Source: DAOUAT01 sp964551735
GTDB lineage: Bacteria; Chloroflexota; Anaerolineae; CG2-30-64-16
Assembly: GCA_964551735.1 (NCBI GenBank)
Contig: CAZKEF010000023.1
Location: forward strand, 1-64,000
DNA: 64,000 nt
Direction: 5' to 3'
The notes under the pieces were generated by a model. The model saw only the letters and a program-made list of their open reading frames with translations, made no database searches and was not told where the DNA came from. A program made the position numbers and the translations under genes. Below, in pieces: positions 25,504 through 34,586 of the stretch; position 1 is the first letter of the stretch, and every line of letters begins with the position of its first letter.

Positions 25504-26324
25504 TCGCGGATCGCTCCATACGTCATACCGCGCACGATGTACTTCTGCATGTAAAACGACAGCAGGATGATCGGCACCACCACCATCAGCCCCAGAGCGG
25601 AGATGGCGGCCCAGTCCGGCTCGAACACGCCGATGGTCAGGCCGGGCACCGCCTTCGGGAACGGCAGGATATAGCGCCCGGTCAACAGCGTGGCGAACAG
25701 GAACTCGTTCCAGGTGAAGATCACGATGAACAGAGAGACGGCTACCAGGCCCGGCGCAGCCAACGGCAGGATGTGATCGCGGACTATCCGGAACCAGTGC
25801 GCGCCGTCAATTTGGGCCGCCTCCTCAATGGCGTAGGGGATTTCGTCAATGAATCCCTTCATGATCCAGACAACAAACGGGATGCTGGCCATGGCGTTGA
25901 CCATCATCAAGAGGCCGTAGGTGTCAAAGATGCGCAGACGGGTCGCGATCAAGTAGAACGCCACGGAGGGCGCGATGGGCGGCATGAAGCGGAACGACAA
26001 TACCGTGAAAGAGAGGTTGTCGCCGCCTGTCTTGTGCCTCGAGATGGCGTAGGCCATGGGCAGCCCCAGGACCAGCGAGATGATCAGCGTGCCGGCCGCG
26101 ATAATGGCGCTGTCCCGCACCCCGCGCGAGCCCCCGTGCGCCCAGGCCTCAAGGAAAGCCGCAGTGGTGGGGCTTTGCGGGAAGAAGCTGGGCGGGAAGG
26201 AGCGGATTTCCGTCTGCGGTTTGAACGCGGTGATTAACATCCAGTACAACGGCAGGGCGGTCCACAGCACGCCGATGATCACCACGATGTACGCCCATGC
26301 CTTGGATCGTTTCTGAGTATCCAC
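25500..26324 (-). CDS. Sugar ABC transporter permease (MalG type)
   Basis: This 274-residue inner-membrane permease has about six helices. The coupling loop lies near residues 170-195 (YAIEEAAQIDGAHWFRIV, then LPLAAPG), and the protein ends with the family tail YMQKYIVRGMTYGAIRE. It closely resembles the permease at 36649 (SFRFMPPI segment in both). It pairs with the permease encoded upstream. No binding protein or ATPase gene accompanies this pair, so these parts must come from other loci; the ATPase at 35441 is a candidate. Confidence 0.87.
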   Translation of the reverse strand: MDTQKRSKAWAYIVVIIGVLWTALPLYWMLITAFKPQTEIRSFPPSFFPQSPTTAAFLEAWAHGGSRGVRDSAIIAAGTLIISLVLGLPMAYAISRHKTGGDNLSFTVLSFRFMPPIAPSVAFYLIATRLRIFDTYGLLMMVNAMASIPFVVWIMKGFIDEIPYAIEEAAQIDGAHWFRIVRDHILPLAAPGLVAVSLFIVIFTWNEFLFATLLTGRYILPFPKAVPGLTIGVFEPDWAAISALGLMVVVPIILLSFYMQKYIVRGMTYGAIRE

Positions 26325-26340
26325 AATCAGCCTCCGTCAC

Positions 26341-27276
26341 TCAAGCCTGTCGCTGGGCTTCTTGCACCCGCGAGAGCTGGGTCAGCAGCATCTTGCCGGC
26401 GATGATGATGATGATCAACTGGAGCACGCTGAGCGCAGCCGCCAACCCCAGGTCAATGTACTTGAACCCGATGGTGTAGGTGAAGAAGGCGATGCTCTCG
26501 GTCATGTCGCCCGGCCCGCCGCGCGTGACGATGAACACCAGGTCGAACAGCTTGAAGGCGTCAATGAAACGGAGGAAGACTGCCAGGAAGATGAAGGGCT
26601 TCATCAGCGGCAGAGTCATATCGAGAAACGCCTGTTTGCGTGAGGCGCCGTCCATGTACGCGGCTTCGTACACCTCGCGCGAGAGGCTCTGCAACCCCGC
26701 CAACAGCAGGATCGTCATAAACGGCGTCCACTGCCAGACATCCGCCACCACCAGCGCGGCCAACGCGAATTCGGACGTGGCCCACTCCGGCGCTTTGATG
26801 CCGAACAACGAAAGGGTGTAGTTTAGCGGGCCGATGGTGGGGTGGTAGATCAGCTTCCACAGGGTGGCGACCACGGCCGGCGTCATCATGAACGGGATCA
26901 GGAACAGGGTCGTCACCGCCTTGCGCAGCCGGGGCCCCACTTCCTGGAGCGCCAACGCCATGATGAAGCCGATCACCAGTTGGATCGCTACACCGCCGAT
27001 GGCGAACCAGGCCGTCACCTGGAGGCCGTGCCAGAAACGCGGGCTGGCCAGGGCTCGGGCGAAATTTGCCAGGCCGATGAAGCGCATTCCTGTTTCCGGG
27101 TCCCACTTGCTGAAGGACAGGGCGAACACATAAATGGTTGGATAAAGGCCGACTAACAGCAGAAACAGCAGCCCCGGCGCCACCAGCGCCCAGCCAAACC
27201 GTCGTTTGTTGACCGTGAAGCTTTCCTGTCCGTTTTCCGGCGCCTGGATCGTTCTCGCTTTCGCCAAAACGGTCAT
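26341..27276 (-). CDS. Sugar ABC transporter permease (MalF type)
   Basis: This 311-residue partner permease has a cytoplasmic N-terminal tail of about 30 residues, then six or seven hydrophobic segments and an EAA loop (EVYEAAYMDGASRKQAF, then LPLMKP). GAGGAGT precedes the start. It is closely similar to the permease at 37487 in the loop and C-terminal region, so the two permease pairs probably arose by duplication. It is transcribed from a repeat-bearing 168-base spacer in which I see no clear promoter. Confidence 0.87.
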   Translation of the reverse strand: MTVLAKARTIQAPENGQESFTVNKRRFGWALVAPGLLFLLLVGLYPTIYVFALSFSKWDPETGMRFIGLANFARALASPRFWHGLQVTAWFAIGGVAIQLVIGFIMALALQEVGPRLRKAVTTLFLIPFMMTPAVVATLWKLIYHPTIGPLNYTLSLFGIKAPEWATSEFALAALVVADVWQWTPFMTILLLAGLQSLSREVYEAAYMDGASRKQAFLDMTLPLMKPFIFLAVFLRFIDAFKLFDLVFIVTRGGPGDMTESIAFFTYTIGFKYIDLGLAAALSVLQLIIIIIAGKMLLTQLSRVQEAQRQA

Positions 27277-27354
27277 ACATTACTCCTCAAATAAGCGTGG
27301 GATTGTGATGTACTGTGACTGGCAGTGGTCTTCAGTGAGTCAGATTAAGGATTC

Positions 27355-27407
27355 GTAGGGGCAGTGCCGTGCGCCTGCCCTGGGTGACCGCAAGGGATCG
27401 CCCCTAC
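27355..27407. repeat. Short inverted-repeat element, GTAGGGGC...GCCCCTAC
   Basis: This is a 53-bp element bounded by GTAGGGGC and GCCCCTAC, with inner motifs GCGCCTGCCC and GACCGCAAGG. Related copies are at 33449-33528 and 43896-43951, all between genes. It is non-autonomous and MITE-like, with no coding capacity. Confidence 0.68.
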
Positions 27408-27444
27408 CACGAAACATAATCTGAACATCTAGAGTGCCTCAACG

Positions 27445-28989
27445 TTAGCCCAAAAACCGTCCGTACAACTGCCGGCTGACCGGGGCCAGGGCCGGATAGA
27501 GCTGCTTGTAAATCGTGAAGAGATCGGCATACCTGGCCGACACCGCCGGGTCCGGCTCGTAGACCACGCCGGGCTTGCGCACTTGCTCGAAGGCGTCCTG
27601 GTCATCCTTGTAGATCCCGACCCCCATGCCGGCCAGCATCGCCGCGCCCAGCGGCGTCGCCTCTTCGACCTCCGGCACCTCGATGGCGCGGCCCACCATG
27701 TCGGCCTTGTTCTGCATCCAGAACTTGTTACGGATGACGCCGCCCACCACCACCAGATGATCGAACGGCACGCCCAGGCCCTGCATGGTCTTGACAATGT
27801 CCAGGAACTGATAATCCAGCCCCTCGATGATCGCCCGTAGCATATCGCCCTTGGTGATGAAGTTGCTGAGGCCCACGAACGCGCCCAGAGATTGGATGTC
27901 GTTGACCGGACAACCGCCGCCTGACAGATGGGGCAGGAACATGACGCCCCGCGCGCCGACCGGCGAGGCGGCCGCCTCGGCCATCAGATAATCCCAGTCC
28001 ACGCTGCCGCTCTGCTCGGCCTTGTGTTTGGCCTCGAACCCGTACTCCTTGCGATACCATTCCACCATGTCGGAAGAGACGGCGCCGCCCCAAATGCCGT
28101 ACAGATCCCGTGCGACATGGGCTTCGACCGTCACGCCGGTCCTCTGCGCTTCTGGCGTGAGCACCGGCTGGCGGGTGGCGGCCAGCACCACCTCCCACGT
28201 GCCGCTCACGTCCAGGATCACGCCGGGCCGGATCGCGCCTACCGGCAGCGCGCCGCACAGATAATCGTGCCCGCCCAACACGACGGGCGTCCCCGGTGCG
28301 AGACCGGTGGCCGCGGCCGCGGCCGCGGTCACCTCGCCGATGCGGGTGCCGCTGGGGTAGGCCGGGGTCAGCAGGCGGCGGTCAATCCCGGAGAGGCCGA
28401 GGATCTCCTCCGACCAGTCGAGCTTCCGCTGGTCGAAGAGCAGGGTGCATGAGGCCATGGTGTAGTCGGTGGCAAACTGGCCCGACAGCATCATGTTAAC
28501 GTAATCTTCGATCAGCAGCCATTTGTAGGTGCGCTTCAGGATCTCCGGCTCGTGTTCGGCCATCCACAGGAGGCGCAACGCGGTCGAGAAGCGCCAGAGG
28601 GTGTTGCCGCCGAGCGAAAAGGTCTTCTCCGCGCCGATGTTTTTGACCCACCAGTCGAACTGCGGCTGGGTGCGGGGGCAGTGCCAACTGATGAAGGGGT
28701 AGAGCCACCGGCCGCGCTCATCCACCGGCACACCGTCCATGCCCATGCCGGTGACCGCGACCCCCTTGACCTGCGCCGGGTCGCCGATCTTTGTGATCGC
28801 TTCTTTCAGGGCCGCCGCGCTGCCGCCCCAGATTTGATCCGGCATCCAGACGGTCCACTCAGGGTGCGCCGGGTCCGGGTGGAAGCGTTCCGTCGGCCGG
28901 CTTGCGCTGGCCACCAGATTCCCTGCCGTGTCGTAGATCACGGCTTTCAACGAGGTCGAGCCCAGGTCTATGCCCGCGAGATACGCCAT
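27445..28989 (-). CDS. FGGY-family carbohydrate kinase (XylB-like)
   Basis: This 514-residue ATP-dependent sugar kinase opens GIDLGSTSLKAVIYD and has GHDYLCGALPVGA, DVSGTWE and a C-terminal VVVGGVIRNKFWMQNKAD adenosine region. ATG 28989 follows GGAGGTAAC; the upstream ATG 29007 lies before that site. It differs from the LyxK-like kinase and is nearer the xylulokinase/gluconokinase group. It is encoded between a GpsA-like dehydrogenase and a permease pair, consistent with phosphorylation of an imported or reduced sugar. The substrate is unknown. Confidence 0.83.
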   Translation of the reverse strand: MAYLAGIDLGSTSLKAVIYDTAGNLVASASRPTERFHPDPAHPEWTVWMPDQIWGGSAAALKEAITKIGDPAQVKGVAVTGMGMDGVPVDERGRWLYPFISWHCPRTQPQFDWWVKNIGAEKTFSLGGNTLWRFSTALRLLWMAEHEPEILKRTYKWLLIEDYVNMMLSGQFATDYTMASCTLLFDQRKLDWSEEILGLSGIDRRLLTPAYPSGTRIGEVTAAAAAATGLAPGTPVVLGGHDYLCGALPVGAIRPGVILDVSGTWEVVLAATRQPVLTPEAQRTGVTVEAHVARDLYGIWGGAVSSDMVEWYRKEYGFEAKHKAEQSGSVDWDYLMAEAAASPVGARGVMFLPHLSGGGCPVNDIQSLGAFVGLSNFITKGDMLRAIIEGLDYQFLDIVKTMQGLGVPFDHLVVVGGVIRNKFWMQNKADMVGRAIEVPEVEEATPLGAAMLAGMGVGIYKDDQDAFEQVRKPGVVYEPDPAVSARYADLFTIYKQLYPALAPVSRQLYGRFLG

Positions 28990-29153
28990 TGTGTTACCTC
29001 CAGTCAATGATCTAAGGATTGTGCAATCATTCAGCCCATCTCCTGGCGTCGAGGCTCACTTGCACCTGCGCTGCGCTTCGGCGCAAGTGCAGGTGTCAGC
29101 CGGTCGTGCGCAATACCCGGAGAGACCGGCTCAAGCCTCGATTCCAGATGTTG

Positions 29154-30224
29154 TCAAACAAATACCTGCCCGACCCCCATCAAATCGTCCCAGGGGAGCG
29201 CCAGCGGTGTATCGGTCGTGAGCGCGCGGCTGATCGCGCGCAGCATGGGCAGATCGTCCGGCCCGATGCGGCCTGCGGCCTGCCAGACCGGCAGAATGCG
29301 CGCCATTTGCAGCACGGCGAACGCGCCTTCCAGCGTCTCCTCTTGCATCGCGGCCTGCGCCTGGGCGTACGTCAGCCCTGTGCCCAGGAGCCAGCCCAGG
29401 CGGAAGGTGCGGCCGCCGGTGCAGGTGACGTAGAGGTCGCCCGCGCCTTGTAGCCCTGCAAACCCCTCCGGCCGGCTGCGCATGAGCCTGACGATCTGCG
29501 CTAACTCGTGCGCCGCGGCCGCGAAGAGCAGGGCGGCCGTGTTGTGCATGGCGGCGTTGATCTCGTCCGGCCCGCCCGCGGCTTCCAACATGCCGCGCGC
29601 CGCGCCGATGCCGATGGTGTAGGCGTTCTTGAGCGCGGCGAAAACCTCCACGCCCGTCAGGTCGGTGGAGAGCCACACCCGATAATACGCGTTGTGGAAG
29701 ATGTCCCGTAGCCGCGACAGTGCGTCCCGCTCCGGCCCGCAGAACACGGTGCCGCTGATCCGCCGGCCGCTGAGCTCGTAGGCCAGCACCGGCCCCGCCA
29801 CGGCCGAGATCGTGACTGCCTCCCGCAGCCCGGCGGGCAGCTCAGACGCCAGCACCTCGGGCAGAGTGCGGAGCACGCCATCCGCGCCGGCTTCCAGCCC
29901 CTTGCTCAACGACAGGATGGACGCGCCCGGCCACAGTCGCGGGGCCAGCGTCCGGCCGATCCAGTGGACGCCCAACGAGTTCACGCCGCTGACGATGACG
30001 TCGGCCCCGGCCAACGCCTGGTCGAGTTGTTCCAGGTAGAGCGGCTGCACGCCGTCGGGGATGCGGCGGCGCAGGCCGGGGTGGAAGCGCCGCTCCTGGC
30101 ACGCGCGGATGATCTCGCCGTCCAGGTGCGTGCCCACCAGGCGCACCTCGTGGCCGTTATCCCGCAGCGGCCATGTCACCGCTGTGCCCATGCGCCCCGC
30201 GCCGAGGATGGTCACGATTGCCAT
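29154..30224 (-). CDS. NAD(P)-dependent glycerol-3-phosphate dehydrogenase (GpsA) family protein
   Basis: This 356-residue dehydrogenase has a Rossmann motif GAGRMGTAV at the N-terminus, SLSKGLE near residue 105, a VAGPVLAYEL segment and a catalytic-Lys region AALKNAYTIGIG. This matches GpsA; the family also includes proteins acting on other phosphorylated polyols. Its start lies 4 bases after the stop of the UroD-family gene, so the two are co-transcribed. A catabolic sugar context suggests it may act on a sugar phosphate and not serve phospholipid synthesis, but this is inference. Confidence 0.8.
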   Translation of the reverse strand: MAIVTILGAGRMGTAVTWPLRDNGHEVRLVGTHLDGEIIRACQERRFHPGLRRRIPDGVQPLYLEQLDQALAGADVIVSGVNSLGVHWIGRTLAPRLWPGASILSLSKGLEAGADGVLRTLPEVLASELPAGLREAVTISAVAGPVLAYELSGRRISGTVFCGPERDALSRLRDIFHNAYYRVWLSTDLTGVEVFAALKNAYTIGIGAARGMLEAAGGPDEINAAMHNTAALLFAAAAHELAQIVRLMRSRPEGFAGLQGAGDLYVTCTGGRTFRLGWLLGTGLTYAQAQAAMQEETLEGAFAVLQMARILPVWQAAGRIGPDDLPMLRAISRALTTDTPLALPWDDLMGVGQVFV

Positions 30225-30228
30225 CGCC

Positions 30229-31254
30229 TCAGTATCTCCCGTATTCCTGCAGCGTTCGCATCAGCGCCACGTAGTTTTCCGGCTTGATGCCCGAGTGGAT
30301 GCTGTTGCTGGAGCTTAGGATGAAGCCGCCGCCCGGCATCCCGGCGCGCAACGCGGCCTTGGTGGCTTCGGCGGTCTCCTCTGGCGTGCCGAAGGTCATC
30401 AAGTCCGCGCAATCCACGTTGCCCTTGAGCGCGATGCGGCCGCCGTACTTCGCCTTCACTTCGCCGAGATCCATGCCCGCAATGGGATCAATCGGGTCGA
30501 GGCAGTCAATCCCCGAATCCACGATCATGTCCAGGATCGGCCACAAGTTGCCGTCGGTGTGTTTGATGACGTACAGGCCCAGCTCCTTGAACCCGCCCAT
30601 CACGCGGCAGAGGCCGGGATAGAACAGCTTGCGGAAGTGCCGCGGCGACATCAGCGGCCCTCGGGTCGCGGCCACGTCATCGCCGGTGTAAACGAATTGC
30701 ACGCCGCGGGCCACGATCTCTTTCGCCATCTTGAGGTTGATGTCCACCGACATATCTACCAGCGCCTGCACCAGCTCCGGCTCCGCGACGATCGCCATCA
30801 GCAGGTTCTCCATGCCCATCAGGTAGCGGGGCAGCGAGAAGACGTCGTTCAGATGGACGATGACCGCGTAGTGGTCGCCGTAGGTCGCCAGCGCCTGCTC
30901 GATAGCGGCGTAGCGGCCCGGCGCGTAGGGATCGGGCGGCGTGTAACGCTCGAAATCGGCCAGGGTCTTGATGGGCGATTCGACCTCGATGCCGTGCTCT
31001 TCCTGCGTCTTCTGGCCCACATAGCCCCACTCGCTGAGATAGCGGCCATCGGCCAGGGGCGTCTTCTTGAAGCCGGGGTCCACCAGCACCGCGTCGTGGC
31101 CCAAGCGCACGGCGAAATCGTTGTGATCCTTGCAGCCCGGCAGGATGGCCTCGCGCACTTTGCGATCCACCAGCCACTCGAAGTGCGGGACCCGGTCCGG
31201 CTCCTGGCGTTGGAGGACCCGGAGGATGCGTTGTTTGGGTGTCAGTTCGGTCAT
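30229..31254 (-). CDS. UroD-family protein, divergent zinc motif
   Basis: This 341-residue UroD-superfamily protein starts TPKQRILRVLQRQEPDRVPH. ATG 31254 with CACGGAG upstream is preferred over longer starts. The usual HxCG motif reads KHTDGN, so the Cys is Asp, and the late motif reads LSSSNS with no His. It therefore lacks the putative zinc ligands kept in the paralogs at 1664, 11299 and 12452. This pattern (HTDGN) is also known in UroD-like proteins of other bacteria. It is coupled to the GpsA-like gene. Function unknown. Confidence 0.74.
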   Translation of the reverse strand: MTELTPKQRILRVLQRQEPDRVPHFEWLVDRKVREAILPGCKDHNDFAVRLGHDAVLVDPGFKKTPLADGRYLSEWGYVGQKTQEEHGIEVESPIKTLADFERYTPPDPYAPGRYAAIEQALATYGDHYAVIVHLNDVFSLPRYLMGMENLLMAIVAEPELVQALVDMSVDINLKMAKEIVARGVQFVYTGDDVAATRGPLMSPRHFRKLFYPGLCRVMGGFKELGLYVIKHTDGNLWPILDMIVDSGIDCLDPIDPIAGMDLGEVKAKYGGRIALKGNVDCADLMTFGTPEETAEATKAALRAGMPGGGFILSSSNSIHSGIKPENYVALMRTLQEYGRY

Positions 31255-31284
31255 GAAAACTCCGTGAAAGGATAGTAAGGTTAG

Positions 31285-31418
31285 TGTCATCCTGAGCGGG
31301 TTAACGAGTCAACGCCCGTTACGGTGAGCCCCCAGCGAAGGATCTCGGCACAACCACGAGACCCTTCGCTGACTTTGAGCTGTCACCGCGCTGTCTTGTA
31401 GACCCGCTCAGGGTGACA
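31285..31418. repeat. 134-bp nested inverted repeat between E1 and UroD-family genes
   Basis: The outer arms TGTCATCCTGAGCGGGT (31285-31301) and ACCCGCTCAGGGTGACA (31402-31418) pair with a single mismatch. Inner arms at 31333-31347 and 31357-31371 (CAGCGAAGGATCTCG with CGAGACCCTTCGCTG) also pair. The motif CTGAGC..CGAAGGATCT belongs to a widespread class of bacterial intergenic repeats. There is no coding capacity; it could fold into a large cruciform or RNA hairpin. Confidence 0.75.
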
Positions 31419-31442
31419 GAGCGAAGCTATTTCCCTAGTTGG

Positions 31443-33428
31443 TTACAGTTTGCCCAGTGCGTCCCTGATCCCCGCTACGATGTCATCCCGATCCACCACG
31501 ATCTCGCGCATCAGGATCGGGTTTGACGGGTAGGGCGCATCGGGCGCGGCAACGCGGATCACGGGTGCTTCCAGGGCCTCGATGGCATGTTCCGCGATCA
31601 GGGCGGCGACTTCGGCCCCGGCGCCGGCCGTCTTGACGCCTTCGTAGGCCACCACGGCCCGGCCGGTCTTGCGCACCGAGGCCAGCACGGTCGCTTCATC
31701 CAGCGGTTTGAGGGTGCGCAGATCGATCACCTCGACCTCGATCCCTTCGCCGGCCAACGTCTTGGCCGCGGCCAACGCTTCAGATACCAGAAAGCCGTAG
31801 GTGATCAGCGAGACATCGCGGCCAGGCCGCGCCACCGCCGCGACGCCGATGGGGACGGCATAGTCCCCGTCCGGCACCGGCCCTTCGGTGAAATAGAGCG
31901 CCGAGTGCTCCAGGAACACCACTGGGTCATCGTCGCGGATGCTGGCCTTGAGCAGCCCTTTGGCATCGGCCGGGTTGGATGGCGCGACCACCTTGAGCCC
32001 CGGTGAGTTCATCAGCCAGGCGTCCAGCAGCCCGCAGTGGTGCGGTCCCGAGGTCACGCGCAGCCATGAGGCGGTGCGGATCACCGCCGGCACGCGGATC
32101 TGGCCGCCGCTGAGATAGTGGAACTTGCCCGCCTGGTTGTGCAACTCGTCGCCTACCAGCGCCAGCAGGTTGTTGAACATGATCTCGGCCACGGGGCGCC
32201 GGCCGAAGATGGCCGCGCCCACCGCGCCGCCCGCGATGGCCGCCTCGGAGAGTGGGGTCTCCATCACCCGCCAGGGGCCGAACTCAGACTGGAGGCCCGC
32301 GGTGACCTTGAACGTGCCCTCTTGCTTGCCGCCGATGGCCTCGCCCATGAGGAACACGCGATCGTCCCGGGCCAGCTCCTCGGCCAGCGCCTCACGCAGG
32401 GCTTCGAGATACTTCATGGTGCGCGCGGGCCGGGCGGATGGCTGCGCCGGGCGCACGGCCGGCCGTGTCAGAGGCGTCGCGTACACGTCATCCAGGCCAT
32501 CGGCCGGCGCCGGGTCGGGCGAGCGCCGGGCGAACGCGATGGCGGCGTCGAGTCGTGCGTTCACGCGCGCCCGGATGGCCTCTGCCCCGGCCGCGTCCAG
32601 GGCTCCTATCGAGAGCAGCCGCGCCTCGAACAGCTTGACCGGGTCGCGATGGAGGCGCCAGTCGTCGCTCTCCTCTTTGGGCATGCGCAAGTTGGTGCCG
32701 CTGTCGGTCCATTTGAAGGTCTTGCACTCCAGCAGCGCGGGCCCTTCCCCGCGGCGCGCTCGCTCCGCCAGCTCGGACGCGGCTTCGTGTACGGCGACCG
32801 GGTCGTTGCCATCCACGGTGACGCCAGGGATGCCGTAGGCCGCGGCCCGCTGCGCTATATCGGGGACTGAGAGCACCTCGGCCGCCCGGTTCCACATCTG
32901 GTAGCCGTTGAACTCGCAGACGAAGATCACCGGCAGCTTCTTCACCGCGGCCAGGTTCAGTCCCTCGTGGAAGGTGCCCCGGTTGGTAGACCCCTCCCCG
33001 CCGAACACCGCGGCGATGCGGCCCTTGCCCTCCATCCGGGCGGCCAGTCCCGCGCCCGTGCCCAGCACCCACTGCGCGCCCACGATGGCGTTGCCCGCGA
33101 TGGTGTTGGCGGCCATGTCCACCAGGTGCATCTGGCCGCCGCGGCCTCGCATCACGCCGGTCGCTTTGTGATAGTACTCGGCCCACAGCCCGTTCAGATC
33201 GCCGCCGCGCGCGATGTAATGCCCGCCGCCGCGGTGGCCGGTGACGACGTAGTCATCCGGCCCCAACACCTGCGCGAACGCGGCCGGGATGGCCTCCTGG
33301 CCCAGGCAGGGCAGCACGTGCCCCTTGAATTCGCCCTGGCGATACGACTCGACCATGCGTGACTCCGATTCGCGGATCAGCAGCATGGTTTCGTAGATTT
33401 CCAGCAGCGTTGCATTGTCCAGTTTCAC
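31443..33428 (-). CDS. 2-oxoacid dehydrogenase E1, alpha-beta fusion, altered ThDP motif
   Basis: This 661-residue fusion has an E1 alpha domain at about 1-320 and, after a Pro/Ala/Arg linker (PAVRPAQPSARPA), an E1 beta domain from about 340 (YLEALREALAEEL, ...) to the end. Such enzymes decarboxylate pyruvate, branched 2-oxoacids or acetoin with thiamine diphosphate. The ThDP-Mg motif, normally GDG...NN, reads GEG (144-146) and FN (173-174), so Asp and one Asn are changed. No E2 or E3 gene is adjacent, unlike the E1 at 55645. Start is GTG 33428. It may act on an unusual substrate or without an E2. Confidence 0.83.
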   Translation of the reverse strand: MKLDNATLLEIYETMLLIRESESRMVESYRQGEFKGHVLPCLGQEAIPAAFAQVLGPDDYVVTGHRGGGHYIARGGDLNGLWAEYYHKATGVMRGRGGQMHLVDMAANTIAGNAIVGAQWVLGTGAGLAARMEGKGRIAAVFGGEGSTNRGTFHEGLNLAAVKKLPVIFVCEFNGYQMWNRAAEVLSVPDIAQRAAAYGIPGVTVDGNDPVAVHEAASELAERARRGEGPALLECKTFKWTDSGTNLRMPKEESDDWRLHRDPVKLFEARLLSIGALDAAGAEAIRARVNARLDAAIAFARRSPDPAPADGLDDVYATPLTRPAVRPAQPSARPARTMKYLEALREALAEELARDDRVFLMGEAIGGKQEGTFKVTAGLQSEFGPWRVMETPLSEAAIAGGAVGAAIFGRRPVAEIMFNNLLALVGDELHNQAGKFHYLSGGQIRVPAVIRTASWLRVTSGPHHCGLLDAWLMNSPGLKVVAPSNPADAKGLLKASIRDDDPVVFLEHSALYFTEGPVPDGDYAVPIGVAAVARPGRDVSLITYGFLVSEALAAAKTLAGEGIEVEVIDLRTLKPLDEATVLASVRKTGRAVVAYEGVKTAGAGAEVAALIAEHAIEALEAPVIRVAAPDAPYPSNPILMREIVVDRDDIVAGIRDALGKL

Positions 33429-33448
33429 GAAACAACCTTTCGTTCGGG

Positions 33449-33528
33449 TCGGGGCATGGCCTTGCGCCTGCCCCGTGCGGGCGATCGCCGGGCGACCGCG
33501 GGGGCGACCGCGGAGGGTCGCCCCCTAC
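33449..33528. repeat. Short inverted-repeat element, longer copy
   Basis: This copy of the GTAGGGGC-type element is about 80 bp, with GGGGCATGGCCTTGCGCCTG and two GCGACCGCGG motifs, ending CCCCCTAC. It overlaps the last bases of the acyltransferase gene, whose stop codon lies inside its terminal repeat. Confidence 0.62.
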
Positions 33529-34553
33529 ACCGGGTACTCGTGCCAGTGGCCCAGGCAGCCGTGCCCTCGGCGGACGTGCAGCCGGCCGCGGGCAGGTTCG
33601 GCGATGTAGCCGGCGATGGAATGCCAGCCGGTCGCGCCGTGGCGGCAGATGCCGGCCGGGTCGCCCTCGTGGTCGGCCAGGATGCGCTGTAAGTCCGCCA
33701 CCGAAAGCTGGCCCCATTCCGCCTCGATCAGGTGACGCAGGCGCGCCAGGCGCGGGATCGAGTCGGGGATGGCGCCGGTTTCGTGGGCGGCGAACTCTGG
33801 CGCCAGGGCGTGATTGGTGTGGAGCGCTACCTCGGCGCCCTGGTTGTGCGCGCTGCCGGCAGGGCCGAATTCTGTCCAGGCGGTTGCGCCGTGCCGGTCG
33901 CACAGCACGAAGTTGCCCGCCGATGCGCTTTGCCAGCGGGCCAGCAGCGCAAGACACGCCGCGACGTTGCGCTGTTCCAGCAGCAGCCGCTTAACCGGCT
34001 GCCGGGGCAGACCGTCTGCGATTTCCCAGCCGTATAACGCATTGTGAAAGAGCGCCAACCCCCATTCGTTCATGCCGGCGTAGCCCAACTGCCCGGCGAA
34101 GGTGACCATCAGCGCCCGCGGCCGGCCATCGTTCGGTGTGACCCGCAGCACGATAGCCAGATCAGCATACTCCGGCTCCAGGTCCTGATTCTGACCGGCC
34201 AACGGCTGGCCGTCGCAAGTGGCAAGCCCGCTGCAAGCGAAGGCAGTGCAACCTTGCGCCGCTTGCCATTCGTTCGCCTCGCTGCGGCATTGGATCAGCC
34301 ACGCCTCTTCGAACGCGATGCGGGCGCCGTCAGCCAGGCCGCGCACCTCTTCGATGTAGGCCGGGCTGATCGCCTGCAGCGCCGGCAGGTAAGCCAGCGC
34401 CCGGCGGGCCAGCGCAGCGCGCGGTATCCTTGCCCCTTTTTCAACCCACGCCAGGGTGCGCCGCACCAGGTCACCGGCCTCGGCGCCGTGCTGGTAGCCC
34501 ATTTGGTACGCGCTGCCGGATACTTCGAGCAGTGGGAAGCCCGGATTCTGCAT
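33525..34553 (-). CDS. C45-family acyltransferase / amidohydrolase (penicillin acylase-like Ntn hydrolase)
   Basis: This 342-residue protein resembles acyl-CoA:6-aminopenicillanate acyltransferase. These are Ntn hydrolases that cleave themselves before a nucleophilic Cys. The candidate is Cys102 in QGCTAFACSG; GQNQDLEP and MNEWGLALFHNALYG follow as usual for the family, and TNHALAPEF lies later. No signal peptide is seen, so it is probably cytoplasmic. It sits between UlaE and the fused E1. The natural substrate is unknown; hydrolysis of an N-acylated compound is the most likely activity. Confidence 0.8.
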   Translation of the reverse strand: MQNPGFPLLEVSGSAYQMGYQHGAEAGDLVRRTLAWVEKGARIPRAALARRALAYLPALQAISPAYIEEVRGLADGARIAFEEAWLIQCRSEANEWQAAQGCTAFACSGLATCDGQPLAGQNQDLEPEYADLAIVLRVTPNDGRPRALMVTFAGQLGYAGMNEWGLALFHNALYGWEIADGLPRQPVKRLLLEQRNVAACLALLARWQSASAGNFVLCDRHGATAWTEFGPAGSAHNQGAEVALHTNHALAPEFAAHETGAIPDSIPRLARLRHLIEAEWGQLSVADLQRILADHEGDPAGICRHGATGWHSIAGYIAEPARGRLHVRRGHGCLGHWHEYPV

Positions 34554-34586
34554 GAATGCCCCTGTGGCGCACGTCGCCGGCTTACG

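Noticed and set aside
33424..33436. GTTTCACGAAAC as another operator copy
   Set aside because: It covers the GTG start of the E1 gene and lacks the CACAAATGTG core; a similar sequence near 39450 also lacks promoter context.
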